Of a stretch of DNA of 40,452 nt, positions 7,274 through 15,610 are shown in pieces (the first letter of the stretch is position 1; every line of letters begins with the position of its first letter). This DNA comes from Candidatus Gastranaerophilales bacterium (GTDB taxonomy: Bacteria > Cyanobacteriota > Vampirovibrionia > Gastranaerophilales > Gastranaerophilaceae). The stretch is from the NCBI GenBank assembly GCA_900769355.1, contig CAAGGG010000025.1, positions 1 to 40,452 of the forward strand, read 5' to 3'. A program made the position numbers and the translations under genes. The notes beneath the pieces were generated by a model, which saw nothing but the letters and a program-made list of their open reading frames with translations, was not told the origin of the DNA and did no database searches.

Positions 7274-7298
7274 TTTAAGGCATTGGTAATACCTTAAA
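7274..7298. terminator. Possible terminator hairpin between convergent genes
   Basis: TTTAAGG and CCTTAAA form a perfect 7-bp inverted repeat with an 11-base loop between the convergent genes at 6619 and 7302. There is no long T run, so it is a weak terminator candidate. Confidence 0.35.
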
Positions 7299-7301
7299 TT
7301 G

Positions 7302-8006
7302 TTATGCCTCTTCGTCCTCTAAAACTTCTTTAATATATCTTGCAGGGTTGTCGATTAAGTATTGGAGTTCCCCTGGATTTTTAATATAGCCGTATTCGTA
7401 GTTTTCGCCTTCATAAATAAACGAAACAGTTCCGTAGTCCAAAATTCTGCCCATTGTAGTCTGAGATAAGTCCAACATATTGATTTTTTTCAGCGGAATA
7501 TCAATTTCTACAGGGTTTAGAACTCCCATTTTAATGTGTGCAAACTTCGTTGTAACAACGATTTTGTCAGAATTAAATCTTAAAATCGGATAAATAATTG
7601 GAGCAAGCAACAAAAATACAATAACCCAGCTTAACGGACTATGAGTATTTAAGAAAATGAACCAAAAATAAATGAAAAATACAGGTGTTAAACAAATAGG
7701 CCAAAACAAAGCCATAACGTGCTTTTTGATATCATAAAGCACGAGTTCTTCACCGTCTGCATACGGAAGTTTTTCCTCTTCTTTTTTTTCTGCCAAATTT
7801 TCTTGCGTTTGATCGTAATGATGAACCACAAATTTCTCTTTGTTGTGTTGTTGAGGTTGTCTATAGTCCTCAATATAACTTGCAGAATTTTCAGACATTT
7901 GCGGAGCGTCGTTTTCTTGTTTTTGCTCAAAATCTAAGCCTGAACCGCAATATCTGCAAAAATTATCATTGTCTTTTACCGGTTTTCCACAATTTGGACA
8001 GAACAT
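7302..8006 (-). CDS. Zinc-ribbon and bacterial PH-domain membrane protein
   Basis: 234 residues. An N-terminal zinc ribbon (FCPNCGKPV, FCRYCGSG; four Cys at 3, 6, 17 and 20) is followed by a polar linker. Two adjacent membrane segments come next (about 105-127 and 130-150). The C-terminal bacterial PH/YdbS-like domain includes VVTTKFAHIKMGVLNPVEIDIPL and MGRILDYGTVSFIYEGE. Such proteins are widespread and uncharacterised, probably membrane scaffolds. It is divergent from bioB across a short promoter region. Confidence 0.85.
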   Translation of the reverse strand: MFCPNCGKPVKDNDNFCRYCGSGLDFEQKQENDAPQMSENSASYIEDYRQPQQHNKEKFVVHHYDQTQENLAEKKEEEKLPYADGEELVLYDIKKHVMALFWPICLTPVFFIYFWFIFLNTHSPLSWVIVFLLLAPIIYPILRFNSDKIVVTTKFAHIKMGVLNPVEIDIPLKKINMLDLSQTTMGRILDYGTVSFIYEGENYEYGYIKNPGELQYLIDNPARYIKEVLEDEEA

Positions 8007-8042
8007 ATTTTACTCCTTTGTGCCCTGATTTTAGCATAGGAT

Positions 8043-8071
8043 TTGACATTAGTCAATTATGGTTTTATAAT
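8043..8071 (+). promoter_or_regulatory. Consensus promoter of bioB with palindrome at -35
   Basis: TTGACA (8043-8048), a 17-base spacer and TATAAT (8066-8071) form a full consensus sigma70 promoter. The -35 is the left half of the inverted repeat TTGAC-ATTA-GTCAA (8043-8056), a possible repressor site. Confidence 0.8.
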
Positions 8072-8104
8072 TAAACGCTGAAAAAATTTTTAAGAGGAAT
8101 TAAG

Positions 8105-9016
8105 ATGATTGATAAACAGGAACTTTTAAGACTTTATAATTTAGATTTGGAAGAACTTTTGAAAATTTCTTCTCAGTATATTAAAAATGAGGTTGAATTT
8201 TGTTCACTTATTAATGCCAGAAATGGAAAGTGCTCTCAAGATTGTAAATACTGTGCTCAAAGTTCTCATTATTGCACCCATATTGAGTCATACCCGCTTG
8301 TTGAGGTTGAAGAAGTTCGAAAAGTTGCACTTGAAGCAAAGTCAAATCATGTTTCAAGATTTGCAATTGTAACTTCTGGTAAAACCCCTGATGAGAGTGA
8401 CTTTGACAAGATGTTGGAAATGATTGAAGAAATTAACAAAATCGAAGGACTTAGAAGCTGTGCTTCAATCGGAATTTTGACTGATGAACAGGCGAAAAGG
8501 CTTGCAGAAGCGGGTTTGAAAAGATTTCATCATAATATTAACACTTCAGAATCATATTATCCTGAAATTTGTACAACTCACACTTGGCGTGACAGATACA
8601 ATACTTGCAAACTTATTAAAAAATATGGTATGGAACTTTGCTGTGGTGTAATTTTAGGTATGGGCGAAAGTGTTGAACAAAGAATTGAAATGGCACTTGA
8701 GTTTGCAGAAATTCAACCGGATTCAATTCCTATTAATATTTTGATGCCAATTCCAGAAACTCCGTTTGAAAATTACGGTGACAAAATCGATGAAGAAAAT
8801 GTTTTGAGAACTTTGGCAGTATTCAAAATTGCAAATCCAAATTCTGTACTACGTTTTTGTGGTGGAAGAATGCGTTTGTCAGAAGAAAACCAGCGAAAAG
8901 CCCTTAACACTTGTGTAGAAGGGATTATGGTCGGGAATTATCTTACAACAATCGGCAAAGCTCCTGAAGAAGATATCAAAACAATGCATGAACTCGGCAA
9001 AACTATAAAAAAATAA
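8105..9016 (+). CDS. bioB: Biotin synthase
   Basis: Radical SAM enzyme that inserts sulfur into dethiobiotin, the last step of biotin synthesis. The 4Fe-4S motif is in NGKCSQDCKYCAQ (Cys43, Cys47, Cys50). BioB-specific motifs follow: HHNINTSESYYPEICTTHTW, GVILGMGES, INILMPIPETPFEN and GGRMRLSEENQRKAL. At 303 residues it is shorter than E. coli BioB (346), mostly at the termini, but catalytic regions are complete. GAGGAATTAAG precedes the ATG. No other bio genes are within the window, so dethiobiotin would come from elsewhere in the genome or from outside. Confidence 0.95.
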   Translation: MIDKQELLRLYNLDLEELLKISSQYIKNEVEFCSLINARNGKCSQDCKYCAQSSHYCTHIESYPLVEVEEVRKVALEAKSNHVSRFAIVTSGKTPDESDFDKMLEMIEEINKIEGLRSCASIGILTDEQAKRLAEAGLKRFHHNINTSESYYPEICTTHTWRDRYNTCKLIKKYGMELCCGVILGMGESVEQRIEMALEFAEIQPDSIPINILMPIPETPFENYGDKIDEENVLRTLAVFKIANPNSVLRFCGGRMRLSEENQRKALNTCVEGIMVGNYLTTIGKAPEEDIKTMHELGKTIKK

Positions 9017-9070
9017 ATTTTTAAATCTATTAACGCCCAAATAACAAAAAAATTTTTGTGCGTGTTTTGG

Positions 9071-9119
9071 TAATATTACTTAAAATATTATTGAGGTTAA
9101 GACTCAAAAATACTATAAT
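9071..9119 (+). promoter_or_regulatory. Promoter of prs with two inverted repeats
   Basis: TTGAGG (9091-9096), 17 bases, TATAAT (9114-9119). The -35 overlaps TTGAG-N7-CTCAA, and just upstream is TAATATT-N6-AATATTA (9071-9090). prs starts 33 bases after the -10. Confidence 0.65.
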
Positions 9120-9152
9120 ATTTATGCGTTAAAAAATCGAAAGGAATACATA

Positions 9153-10166
9153 ATGGTTGCAGAAATGACTTTCCAGCAGTTAGAACGTACAATTAATCCA
9201 ACTCATGATATTAAACTTTTTGCGGGACGTTCAAATACAAAACTTGCTCAGGAAATTGCAGATTACCTTGGAACATCAATTGGTCCAATGGTTGTTAAAA
9301 ATTTTGCCGATGGTGAAATTTATGTTCAAGTTAAGGAAAGTGTTAGAGGAGACGACGTTTTCATTATCCAACCGTTATGCAATCCTGTAAATGAAAATTT
9401 GATGGAATTGCTAATCATTATTGACGCTTTTAAACGTGCAAGTGCAAAAACAATTACTGCCGTAATCCCTTATTACGGTTACGCAAGACAGGATAGAAAA
9501 ACATCAGGCAGAGAAGCAATTACAGCAAAATTGGTTGCTGATTTGTTGACAACTGCAGGTGCTGACAGAATTCTTGCAATGGATTTACACACAGGTCAAA
9601 TTCAAGGATTTTTCAATATCTTGGTTGACCACGTTTTTGCAACTTCAATTTTAACAAATTATATTAAAAGTTTGAATATGAACCCTGATGATATGGTTGC
9701 AGTTAGCCCTGATACAGGCGGAGTTCAAAGAACAAGACATTTTGCTAAATCAATTGGTTGTTCGCTTGCAATTATTGATAAACGTCGTGACAAACACAAT
9801 GAAGCTATTGCATCTCACGTAATTGGTGATGTGAAAGATAAGATTTGCGTAATGTTTGATGATATTATTGATACCGCAGGAACAATTTGTGAAGCGGCTA
9901 AACTATTGAAACGTGAAGGTGCGAAAGATGTTTATGTTTGCGCTGTTCACCCTGTTTTCTCTGGTCCAGCAATTGAAAGATTGACAAACGCTCCTATCAA
10001 GGAATGTATCGTAACAAATACAATTCCTCTTGATATGGATAAAATGCCTGCTAAAATCAAACAGCTTTCTGTTGCACCACTTTTGGGAACCGCAATTGCA
10101 AGAATTCATGATGATGAATCTGTAAGTTCATTGTTTGGGTTTGAAAAAGAAATGCAAGTGCAGTAG
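9153..10166 (+). CDS. prs: Ribose-phosphate pyrophosphokinase (PRPP synthase)
   Basis: Makes PRPP from ribose 5-phosphate and ATP for nucleotide, histidine, tryptophan and NAD synthesis. Class I features are all present: IKLFAGRSNTKLA, FADGEIYVQ, IPYYGYARQDRK, the metal- and ATP-binding DLHTGQIQGFF, VSPDTGGVQRTRHFA, KRRD and the PRPP loop FDDIIDTAGT (235-244). The length of 337 includes about 18 extra N-terminal residues, as in cyanobacterial enzymes. AAAGGAATACATA precedes the ATG. Confidence 0.97.
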   Translation: MVAEMTFQQLERTINPTHDIKLFAGRSNTKLAQEIADYLGTSIGPMVVKNFADGEIYVQVKESVRGDDVFIIQPLCNPVNENLMELLIIIDAFKRASAKTITAVIPYYGYARQDRKTSGREAITAKLVADLLTTAGADRILAMDLHTGQIQGFFNILVDHVFATSILTNYIKSLNMNPDDMVAVSPDTGGVQRTRHFAKSIGCSLAIIDKRRDKHNEAIASHVIGDVKDKICVMFDDIIDTAGTICEAAKLLKREGAKDVYVCAVHPVFSGPAIERLTNAPIKECIVTNTIPLDMDKMPAKIKQLSVAPLLGTAIARIHDDESVSSLFGFEKEMQVQ

Positions 10167-10196
10167 CAATTCGTTGCTAAACAGTTATGGTTTTAG

Positions 10197-10299
10197 ATGC
10201 CAAGAGGCATAGAGGCAAAGTCTGTATTAAAAGCAGCTAGGCAGCTAAGAAGCGAAGCGTAATTAAGTTATTAGGATACTAGGTTACTAGGGTACTAAG
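10197..10299. repeat. Octamer-periodic TARG repeat, three-module copy
   Basis: Tandem octamers in three blocks. ATGCCAAG, AGGCATAG and AGGCAAAG are followed by the 13-base linker TCTGTATTAAAAG. CAGCTAGG, CAGCTAAG and AAGCGAAG are followed by the 10-base linker CGTAATTAAG. TTATTAGG, ATACTAGG, TTACTAGG and GTACTAAG come last. Each block keeps its own first half while the TARG half is shared. It lies in the non-coding gap between prs and prmC; no gene is present. Confidence 0.65.
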
Positions 10300-10353
10300 G
10301 TCGTAAAAAATAAGCTGGATTCTTTCGGCTCGGGAGAGCCTCAGGTCTTGAAA

Positions 10354-11193
10354 TTACTTCCCGTAACGTCCACAGCAGACTCTGTCAATTCCTGCTAAAT
10401 CTTTTATTATTTCAATCTCAGAAAAGCTGCATTTTTTCATAATATTTTTCACCTCAGCGGATTGTCCAATCCCGAGTTCAAACAGCAAATATCCGCCTTG
10501 GTTTAAGATTTTTTGTGCGCCTTGTGAGATTTTTTCGTAAAACTCTAAACCTTTTTCATCTTTTGTGAAAAGAGCTAGTTCAGGGTCAAATTTCACTTCT
10601 GTTTGAATTCCTGCCTTTTCGTTCGGCGGAATATAAGGCGGGTTTGAAATAATTATATCAAAGCTTTCACCGTCTTTGACGTTAGAAAATATATCCGATT
10701 TTCTAAAAATTGCTTTGTTGAACAGATTTAATTTTGAAGCGTTGTCAAGAGCTGTATTTAATGCGTCTGACGATATATCAAGCCCGATAATTTGACAATT
10801 TGTGTGTTTTGCGACCATGCAAGCGATACAGCCGGAGCCCGTTCCGACATCAAGAGCCATTTTGAAATTGTTTGTATTGATTAGATCAATAGCTTTTTTA
10901 ACAAGAATTTCTGTTTCATCACGAGGGATTAAAACAGATGGGTTTACGATGAATTTTTCGCCCATAAAATCCGCAAAACCGATTATGTGCTGGATAGGTT
11001 GACGAGTTTTGGCTCTGAGCTCTGCTTTTTCTTTGACTAATTCAAGTTTTTCGGCAGTTAGTTTGTTTCCCATAATGATATCTTTTGCGCCATAATTTGC
11101 AAAGTGTTCCAAAAGCATCTTAACTTCTACATTTGCTTCATTTGGCTCAATACCGCTGTCTGTCAATATTTTCACAATTTCTTGAATGTTCAT
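10354..11193 (-). CDS. prmC: Release factor glutamine N5-methyltransferase
   Basis: Methylates the GGQ glutamine of release factors RF1/RF2. The N-terminal helical domain (1-75) is followed by QPIQHIIGFADFMG and the Rossmann fold with SAM motif LDVGTGSG (114-121). The catalytic NPPYIP starts at residue 184. The 279-residue length is normal. It begins 2 bases after the stop of the upstream 171-aa gene with GGAAGAATAATT before its ATG, so the pair is translationally coupled. prfA is not adjacent. Confidence 0.95.
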   Translation of the reverse strand: MNIQEIVKILTDSGIEPNEANVEVKMLLEHFANYGAKDIIMGNKLTAEKLELVKEKAELRAKTRQPIQHIIGFADFMGEKFIVNPSVLIPRDETEILVKKAIDLINTNNFKMALDVGTGSGCIACMVAKHTNCQIIGLDISSDALNTALDNASKLNLFNKAIFRKSDIFSNVKDGESFDIIISNPPYIPPNEKAGIQTEVKFDPELALFTKDEKGLEFYEKISQGAQKILNQGGYLLFELGIGQSAEVKNIMKKCSFSEIEIIKDLAGIDRVCCGRYGK

Positions 11194-11195
11194 AA

Positions 11196-11711
11196 TTATT
11201 CTTCCTCAAAATCTTCATCAAATGCCGATTTTGGCGAGTGCTCTTTGATAATTTTATCGATTTCGTCACGTGCCTGCAGTTTTGATGTAAGTTCTAGTTT
11301 ATCCAAGTTGTAGGATTTGCAAAGCTTTTCGTAATAATAAATTTGTTTTTTTGTTGGCGGTTCTTTGGACATTTTTACTTCGCGCAAAAAAGCTCGTTTG
11401 CGTTTTTCATACTCTTTTTGCGCTTGAATAATCGGTTCTTGTTTTTTCTTGTAATCGTAGTATTTTCGGCATTCTTTTAGGTAAAGAGTCGTTTCTTTAA
11501 GAAAATCTTCGCGGTCGAGATAATCTTCTAAAAACTCAAAATGCGGATTGCCGATTTCAAGGTAATACCTTTCATCTTCCAAAAACTTGTCCAAGATATC
11601 ATCAACCGAAAGCTCCGGTGACTTTTTCACTAGCGCACGAAGAAAGTTGCATAGTGCCGACTTCTGGTTCTTAGTCATGTCGAGATAAATCTGGTTTTTA
11701 ATCTGATACAT
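11196..11711 (-). CDS. Uncharacterised basic/acidic helical protein upstream of prmC
   Basis: 171 residues, highly charged and mostly predicted helical (many Glu, Lys, Asp and Tyr). I do not recognise the N-terminal two thirds. The C-terminal segment PTKKQIYYYEKLCKSYN followed by QARDEIDKIIKE resembles the short motif (P-T-x-K-Q-x-x-Y-x-x-L ... A-x-x-x-I-x-x-L) found at the tails of several DNA-processing and phage proteins; this is a pattern impression. The start may instead be the Met at 11678, since neither has a Shine-Dalgarno. It is coupled to prmC. Confidence 0.7.
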   Translation of the reverse strand: MYQIKNQIYLDMTKNQKSALCNFLRALVKKSPELSVDDILDKFLEDERYYLEIGNPHFEFLEDYLDREDFLKETTLYLKECRKYYDYKKKQEPIIQAQKEYEKRKRAFLREVKMSKEPPTKKQIYYYEKLCKSYNLDKLELTSKLQARDEIDKIIKEHSPKSAFDEDFEEE

Positions 11712-11763
11712 GCCAATTATCGTAGTAAAAAAATAGGCTTATTGCAATATAATTTCTAGTTGA

Positions 11764-14700
11764 CTATTTTAAATATTTGTCTAAAATTTCTTGCTTTTGT
11801 AGCTTTGAATTATCAATAATTGCCTGTGCTTCCGCAATTTGTTTTTCTAAATCTTCGATTTGAGCAACGATTTTTTGTTGTTCTGAAAGTGGTGGGACAG
11901 GGATTTTAAAATTCTTAATATCATCTTCATTTATACTTGGGTATTGTCCTTTGGGCATTGCAACTTTTATTTGTTCCATTAGATTGTTATTGTACATAAA
12001 TAAATAATATAAATATTTACTTATTAGTTTTTGATTATTATTGGAGCGAATTACTGCAAAACCCGTTGAAAAAATAGTATTTTCTTTTTCTTTTTCTATA
12101 TAAGTAAATGCTTTTAAATATGGTCTTACTGTAGAGATAATAACTGATTTATCAAATACAATCCTTCTCGCTCTTGATGGTGCTTTGGCTGATTTAACTG
12201 TTTTGTTAAGTATAATTTTACCTGTACCATTTTCAATTGATTCAATGTCAATGTAAGAGAAATATTCTTGTTTAAAATTCTTTGGATTAAATGTTTTTTC
12301 ATTAATCAAAATTAAATTCACAAGTTTATCTTGTTTATATTTTGATAAAGAGTTAAGTATATCTACAATATTTTTTATATTTAATTTGATAATATTAGCA
12401 CTTGTAGTACATATTTTTTCAACTCCCTCAATTTCATCAACAATTTTTTGTTGAATGTTCAATGGTGGAAGTGGAACTAGTAAATTCCCTAAATTTTGAC
12501 TACTTATTGCAGGAGGATTTGCATTATTAGAAATCTCAGTTAGATTTACATAGTTAACAAAATATTCAAACAAAAATTCTGGCAATAAACAATTGTTAAA
12601 AACAGTTAAAGCCATAATATTATTATCAATACAAGATTTGATTTTTAATAATCTTTTTTTATTCGTTTTAACAGCCTGTCCAACTTTAGGGAATATAATG
12701 GTATTTATTCCAAATTGTTTAGCTTTTATATTTGCTAAATCTTCATCTGTAACATAATTATTTGCAACATTAATAAATCTATTATTTTCATTTAAATTCA
12801 TGTCCGATACTTTTAAAAAAGCTGTTCCAATTTTCCCATTTTGGAATTCTTTGGGAAAAGAGTTCCCACCAGAGCAAGTAGCAACATTAGACAATTTTAC
12901 AAAATTCCATTTACTTTCAATTTTTATTTTTTTTTTAGCTTTTACGTTGATAACTTTTTCAAAATCTACTCTATCAAAAGTCATCATATCAAGCAAATTA
13001 ACTCTTGAAATATTATCTTTCAATGAATCATCAATTTCTGAGGTTGTATCACCGTTAAATGCTCTATAAATATATGTACTTGCTTTTTGTGGATTGTCAA
13101 ATGTGTTCATATCAAACAAATGAGTACATTCGTCTATAGATTTTCCTCTTTGTATTGCATGGATTCCTTCTGAACCTCTACGATTAGAAAATTCATAACC
13201 TAAAAATTGTTTTTCAGCATCTTTTTCACCAGTCTTAACTGTTACAATTTTTTGAGGGTAAGCCAATATAAAGTAATAAAGTTTTTCTTTTTCAATTTCT
13301 AAAACTTTATTCCAAAATTCTTTATCAGATTTTGATTTGATTTTTTGAGAATATTCTTTAAAAATATCATGCTTTTCAACTTTGTCATTAGGTTCTTTGT
13401 TTAACAAAGTTAAGTAATCATCAAAAGTTAAATCTTCCCAAACATAATTAACATATTTAGCAACAGGAGTTTCAATATTATTAATTGTTACATCAGTTTT
13501 ATCGGTAAAGAATTTATCAACTGATTTTTGAAGATTTATGCAATCGTAGTTATTTCTTCTTCTCAAGAACAAAACAACAGTATTTGTACCCGTTGCCATG
13601 AATGTATTTGAGCCTAATTCTGTTATTGCGACAATTTCAAAATATTTTAACAACAACTCTCTTGTTTTTGTATAAATACCTGTGTTAGTAAGAATTGAGC
13701 TTGGTAAAATTACGCCTGCAATACCGCCATCTTTAAGTAATTGTTTTGTTCTTTCAACGAATAAGCACTCAATTTCTGAACTATTATCGGTTAGGCAATT
13801 ATACAAATCAAAATCTTTTTCTGTGTAAAATTCCCTTGTCGTTTGCTTAAATGAAGAAACAGAATAAGGAGGATTAGAAAGGATTATATCAAATTGTTGA
13901 TTATCTTTAGATTTATCATCTTCTTTTCTTAAAATACCTTTATAATCTTTTGTATTTGCAAAATTTCCTAAGCCATCACTTAAAATTACATTAGCTAAAC
14001 CATCACCATGTAAATAGCAACCAACTTTACCGACTTTTACTAGTCTGTAATCTTTTTCAATGCCATAAATATATTTGGTTGCCCACTCATAATTTGCATT
14101 TTGCCAAAACATTAAATCTTTTTTTGTTCCTAGAATATATTTGTTAGGGTCTTTTTGGTCTATGATGTTTTGAACTTCATGCATGTATTCGGTTATAAAA
14201 TGTCCACTGCCTGCTGCATAATCAATCATATATGGTAATAATTCACCATTTTTTGATTTTAAATGTTCATCAATGATTTTTTCTAATGGCAAACTTTTAA
14301 TAATAAACTGAGCAATCGGAACTGGAGTGAAAAATTGGCCAGCTTCTTGTTTTAAGCCTGTTGTTAAAAGTAATTCAAAGAAATCTGACAAATATTGTTG
14401 ACGTTTGTTATATCTTATACGATAACCTTGTAAAAGCTCAACAACTTCTTTTACAATTTTTGCATTTTCAACAAAAGAATCATGGTCATAAACCTCTTTT
14501 ATCGCAAATTCATTGTTCTTTTCAAGTCTTAAACGATTAATTTGTTCTTTTAATTCTTTTCTAGTATTTTCATCAAGGAATTTGTATTTATTTTCAAATT
14601 CTTCATTATTAAAATCACTAACTTTGCGGTCAAGAAAATTAAGCATACCATTTTTGTATAAATCAGTTAAACGTAACTGGAATTTTACATGATCATCAAA

Positions 14701-15531
14701 ACCTTCTTTCCATTGAAAATCAAGTTCTTCACCCTCTTGCTTAGATGTTTCATCATATACTTTACATAAAAATAAAGTAAATATTTTATTAAAAGCATTT
14801 CCTTTATCAGAAACAACGTTATGCCTTAATATTTCCAAAAACTGATTAAATATAAAACTAGAATCTTCTTGTGTTATTGGTTTTAAATCGCTTAAAGTCA
14901 ATGCTTTACTTTCAAAACAGTAAGGTTTAACCCAATCTTCAAAAATACCGTTATCCTTTGCAAGTTTATTCCACTTTTCGTAAAAATCTTTTACATCACC
15001 AGTTCTATAATCGTTTTCAATTTTTACAATTTCGTTTTTATATACAACATTGTCATCTTGCAATTCTGAAGCATAAAGCATAATAATATCTGCTTTATTG
15101 CTAAATTTAAAATAAGTGAAAAGTTGTCCGCCATCTTTGTACATTCTGGCAACAGCTTTATCAAATTCTTTTCCAAAAGTTTTGCACTCAATCAACAAAT
15201 ATTCAGAACCATCATCACGAGTTACACAAATATCAAGTCTGCCCGATGTACCATGTCCTGCTGCCCAAGTTTTTTCTAAGACAATATTTTGAGGCTTGTA
15301 TCCTTTTTTCAATAGTCTGTCAACACATTCCAATACAACCCAATTTTCTACTTGTGAAAAATTCTGAGTTGTTCTGCAATCTGCACCTATTAAATGTCCA
15401 TAACAAATTTGTTCTTTTGAAAAATCAATTTCAATAGAATAATTATGTTGTTGGTATATTTTCTCATAAATCCCAACAGTATTGTCTTTAGGCACAAAGC
15501 CTAATTTTGATACAAACGCTTTTGGATCCAT
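11764..15531 (-). CDS. Single-chain restriction-modification-specificity enzyme (type IIG/IIB, AloI-like)
   Basis: 1255-residue fusion of all three type I-like functions. The N-terminal nuclease domain (about 1-190) has a PD-(D/E)xK site in GRLDI (Asp100) and LLIECK (Glu115, Lys117). The HsdM-like N6-adenine methylase (about 220-760) has GQFFTP (398-403), SAM motif DYAAGSGHF (437-445) and catalytic NPPYS (553-557). The specificity region has two target-recognition domains (about 875-1050 and 1085-1225), each closed by a PxPPLxxQQKIV helix start. The layout and length match AloI-type type IIB enzymes, which read a bipartite site. No separate hsdR, hsdM or hsdS is nearby. The gene is AT-rich and looks horizontally acquired; a TATAAT box lies at 15558-15563 (minus). 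See the A10 tract at 12927. Confidence 0.9.
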   Translation of the reverse strand: MDPKAFVSKLGFVPKDNTVGIYEKIYQQHNYSIEIDFSKEQICYGHLIGADCRTTQNFSQVENWVVLECVDRLLKKGYKPQNIVLEKTWAAGHGTSGRLDICVTRDDGSEYLLIECKTFGKEFDKAVARMYKDGGQLFTYFKFSNKADIIMLYASELQDDNVVYKNEIVKIENDYRTGDVKDFYEKWNKLAKDNGIFEDWVKPYCFESKALTLSDLKPITQEDSSFIFNQFLEILRHNVVSDKGNAFNKIFTLFLCKVYDETSKQEGEELDFQWKEGFDDHVKFQLRLTDLYKNGMLNFLDRKVSDFNNEEFENKYKFLDENTRKELKEQINRLRLEKNNEFAIKEVYDHDSFVENAKIVKEVVELLQGYRIRYNKRQQYLSDFFELLLTTGLKQEAGQFFTPVPIAQFIIKSLPLEKIIDEHLKSKNGELLPYMIDYAAGSGHFITEYMHEVQNIIDQKDPNKYILGTKKDLMFWQNANYEWATKYIYGIEKDYRLVKVGKVGCYLHGDGLANVILSDGLGNFANTKDYKGILRKEDDKSKDNQQFDIILSNPPYSVSSFKQTTREFYTEKDFDLYNCLTDNSSEIECLFVERTKQLLKDGGIAGVILPSSILTNTGIYTKTRELLLKYFEIVAITELGSNTFMATGTNTVVLFLRRRNNYDCINLQKSVDKFFTDKTDVTINNIETPVAKYVNYVWEDLTFDDYLTLLNKEPNDKVEKHDIFKEYSQKIKSKSDKEFWNKVLEIEKEKLYYFILAYPQKIVTVKTGEKDAEKQFLGYEFSNRRGSEGIHAIQRGKSIDECTHLFDMNTFDNPQKASTYIYRAFNGDTTSEIDDSLKDNISRVNLLDMMTFDRVDFEKVINVKAKKKIKIESKWNFVKLSNVATCSGGNSFPKEFQNGKIGTAFLKVSDMNLNENNRFINVANNYVTDEDLANIKAKQFGINTIIFPKVGQAVKTNKKRLLKIKSCIDNNIMALTVFNNCLLPEFLFEYFVNYVNLTEISNNANPPAISSQNLGNLLVPLPPLNIQQKIVDEIEGVEKICTTSANIIKLNIKNIVDILNSLSKYKQDKLVNLILINEKTFNPKNFKQEYFSYIDIESIENGTGKIILNKTVKSAKAPSRARRIVFDKSVIISTVRPYLKAFTYIEKEKENTIFSTGFAVIRSNNNQKLISKYLYYLFMYNNNLMEQIKVAMPKGQYPSINEDDIKNFKIPVPPLSEQQKIVAQIEDLEKQIAEAQAIIDNSKLQKQEILDKYLK
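12927..12936 (-). repeat. A10 homopolymer tract inside the RMS fusion gene
   Basis: Ten consecutive A residues on the coding strand fall in codons 866-869, exactly in the linker between methylase and specificity halves. Adding or losing one A creates a stop within a few codons. The result would be a nuclease-methylase protein of about 870 residues without target recognition. Confidence 0.8.
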
Positions 15532-15610
15532 ACAATTCTCTTGCTTTATTCAAGCTAATTATATCATAAAATTTTTAGAATTGTACATTATTTACATTTT
15601 GCAAAGATTT

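Noticed and set aside
10320..10345. Terminator between prs and prmC (GGCTC-GGGA-GAGCC)
   Set aside because: The hairpin exists but no T run follows on either strand.
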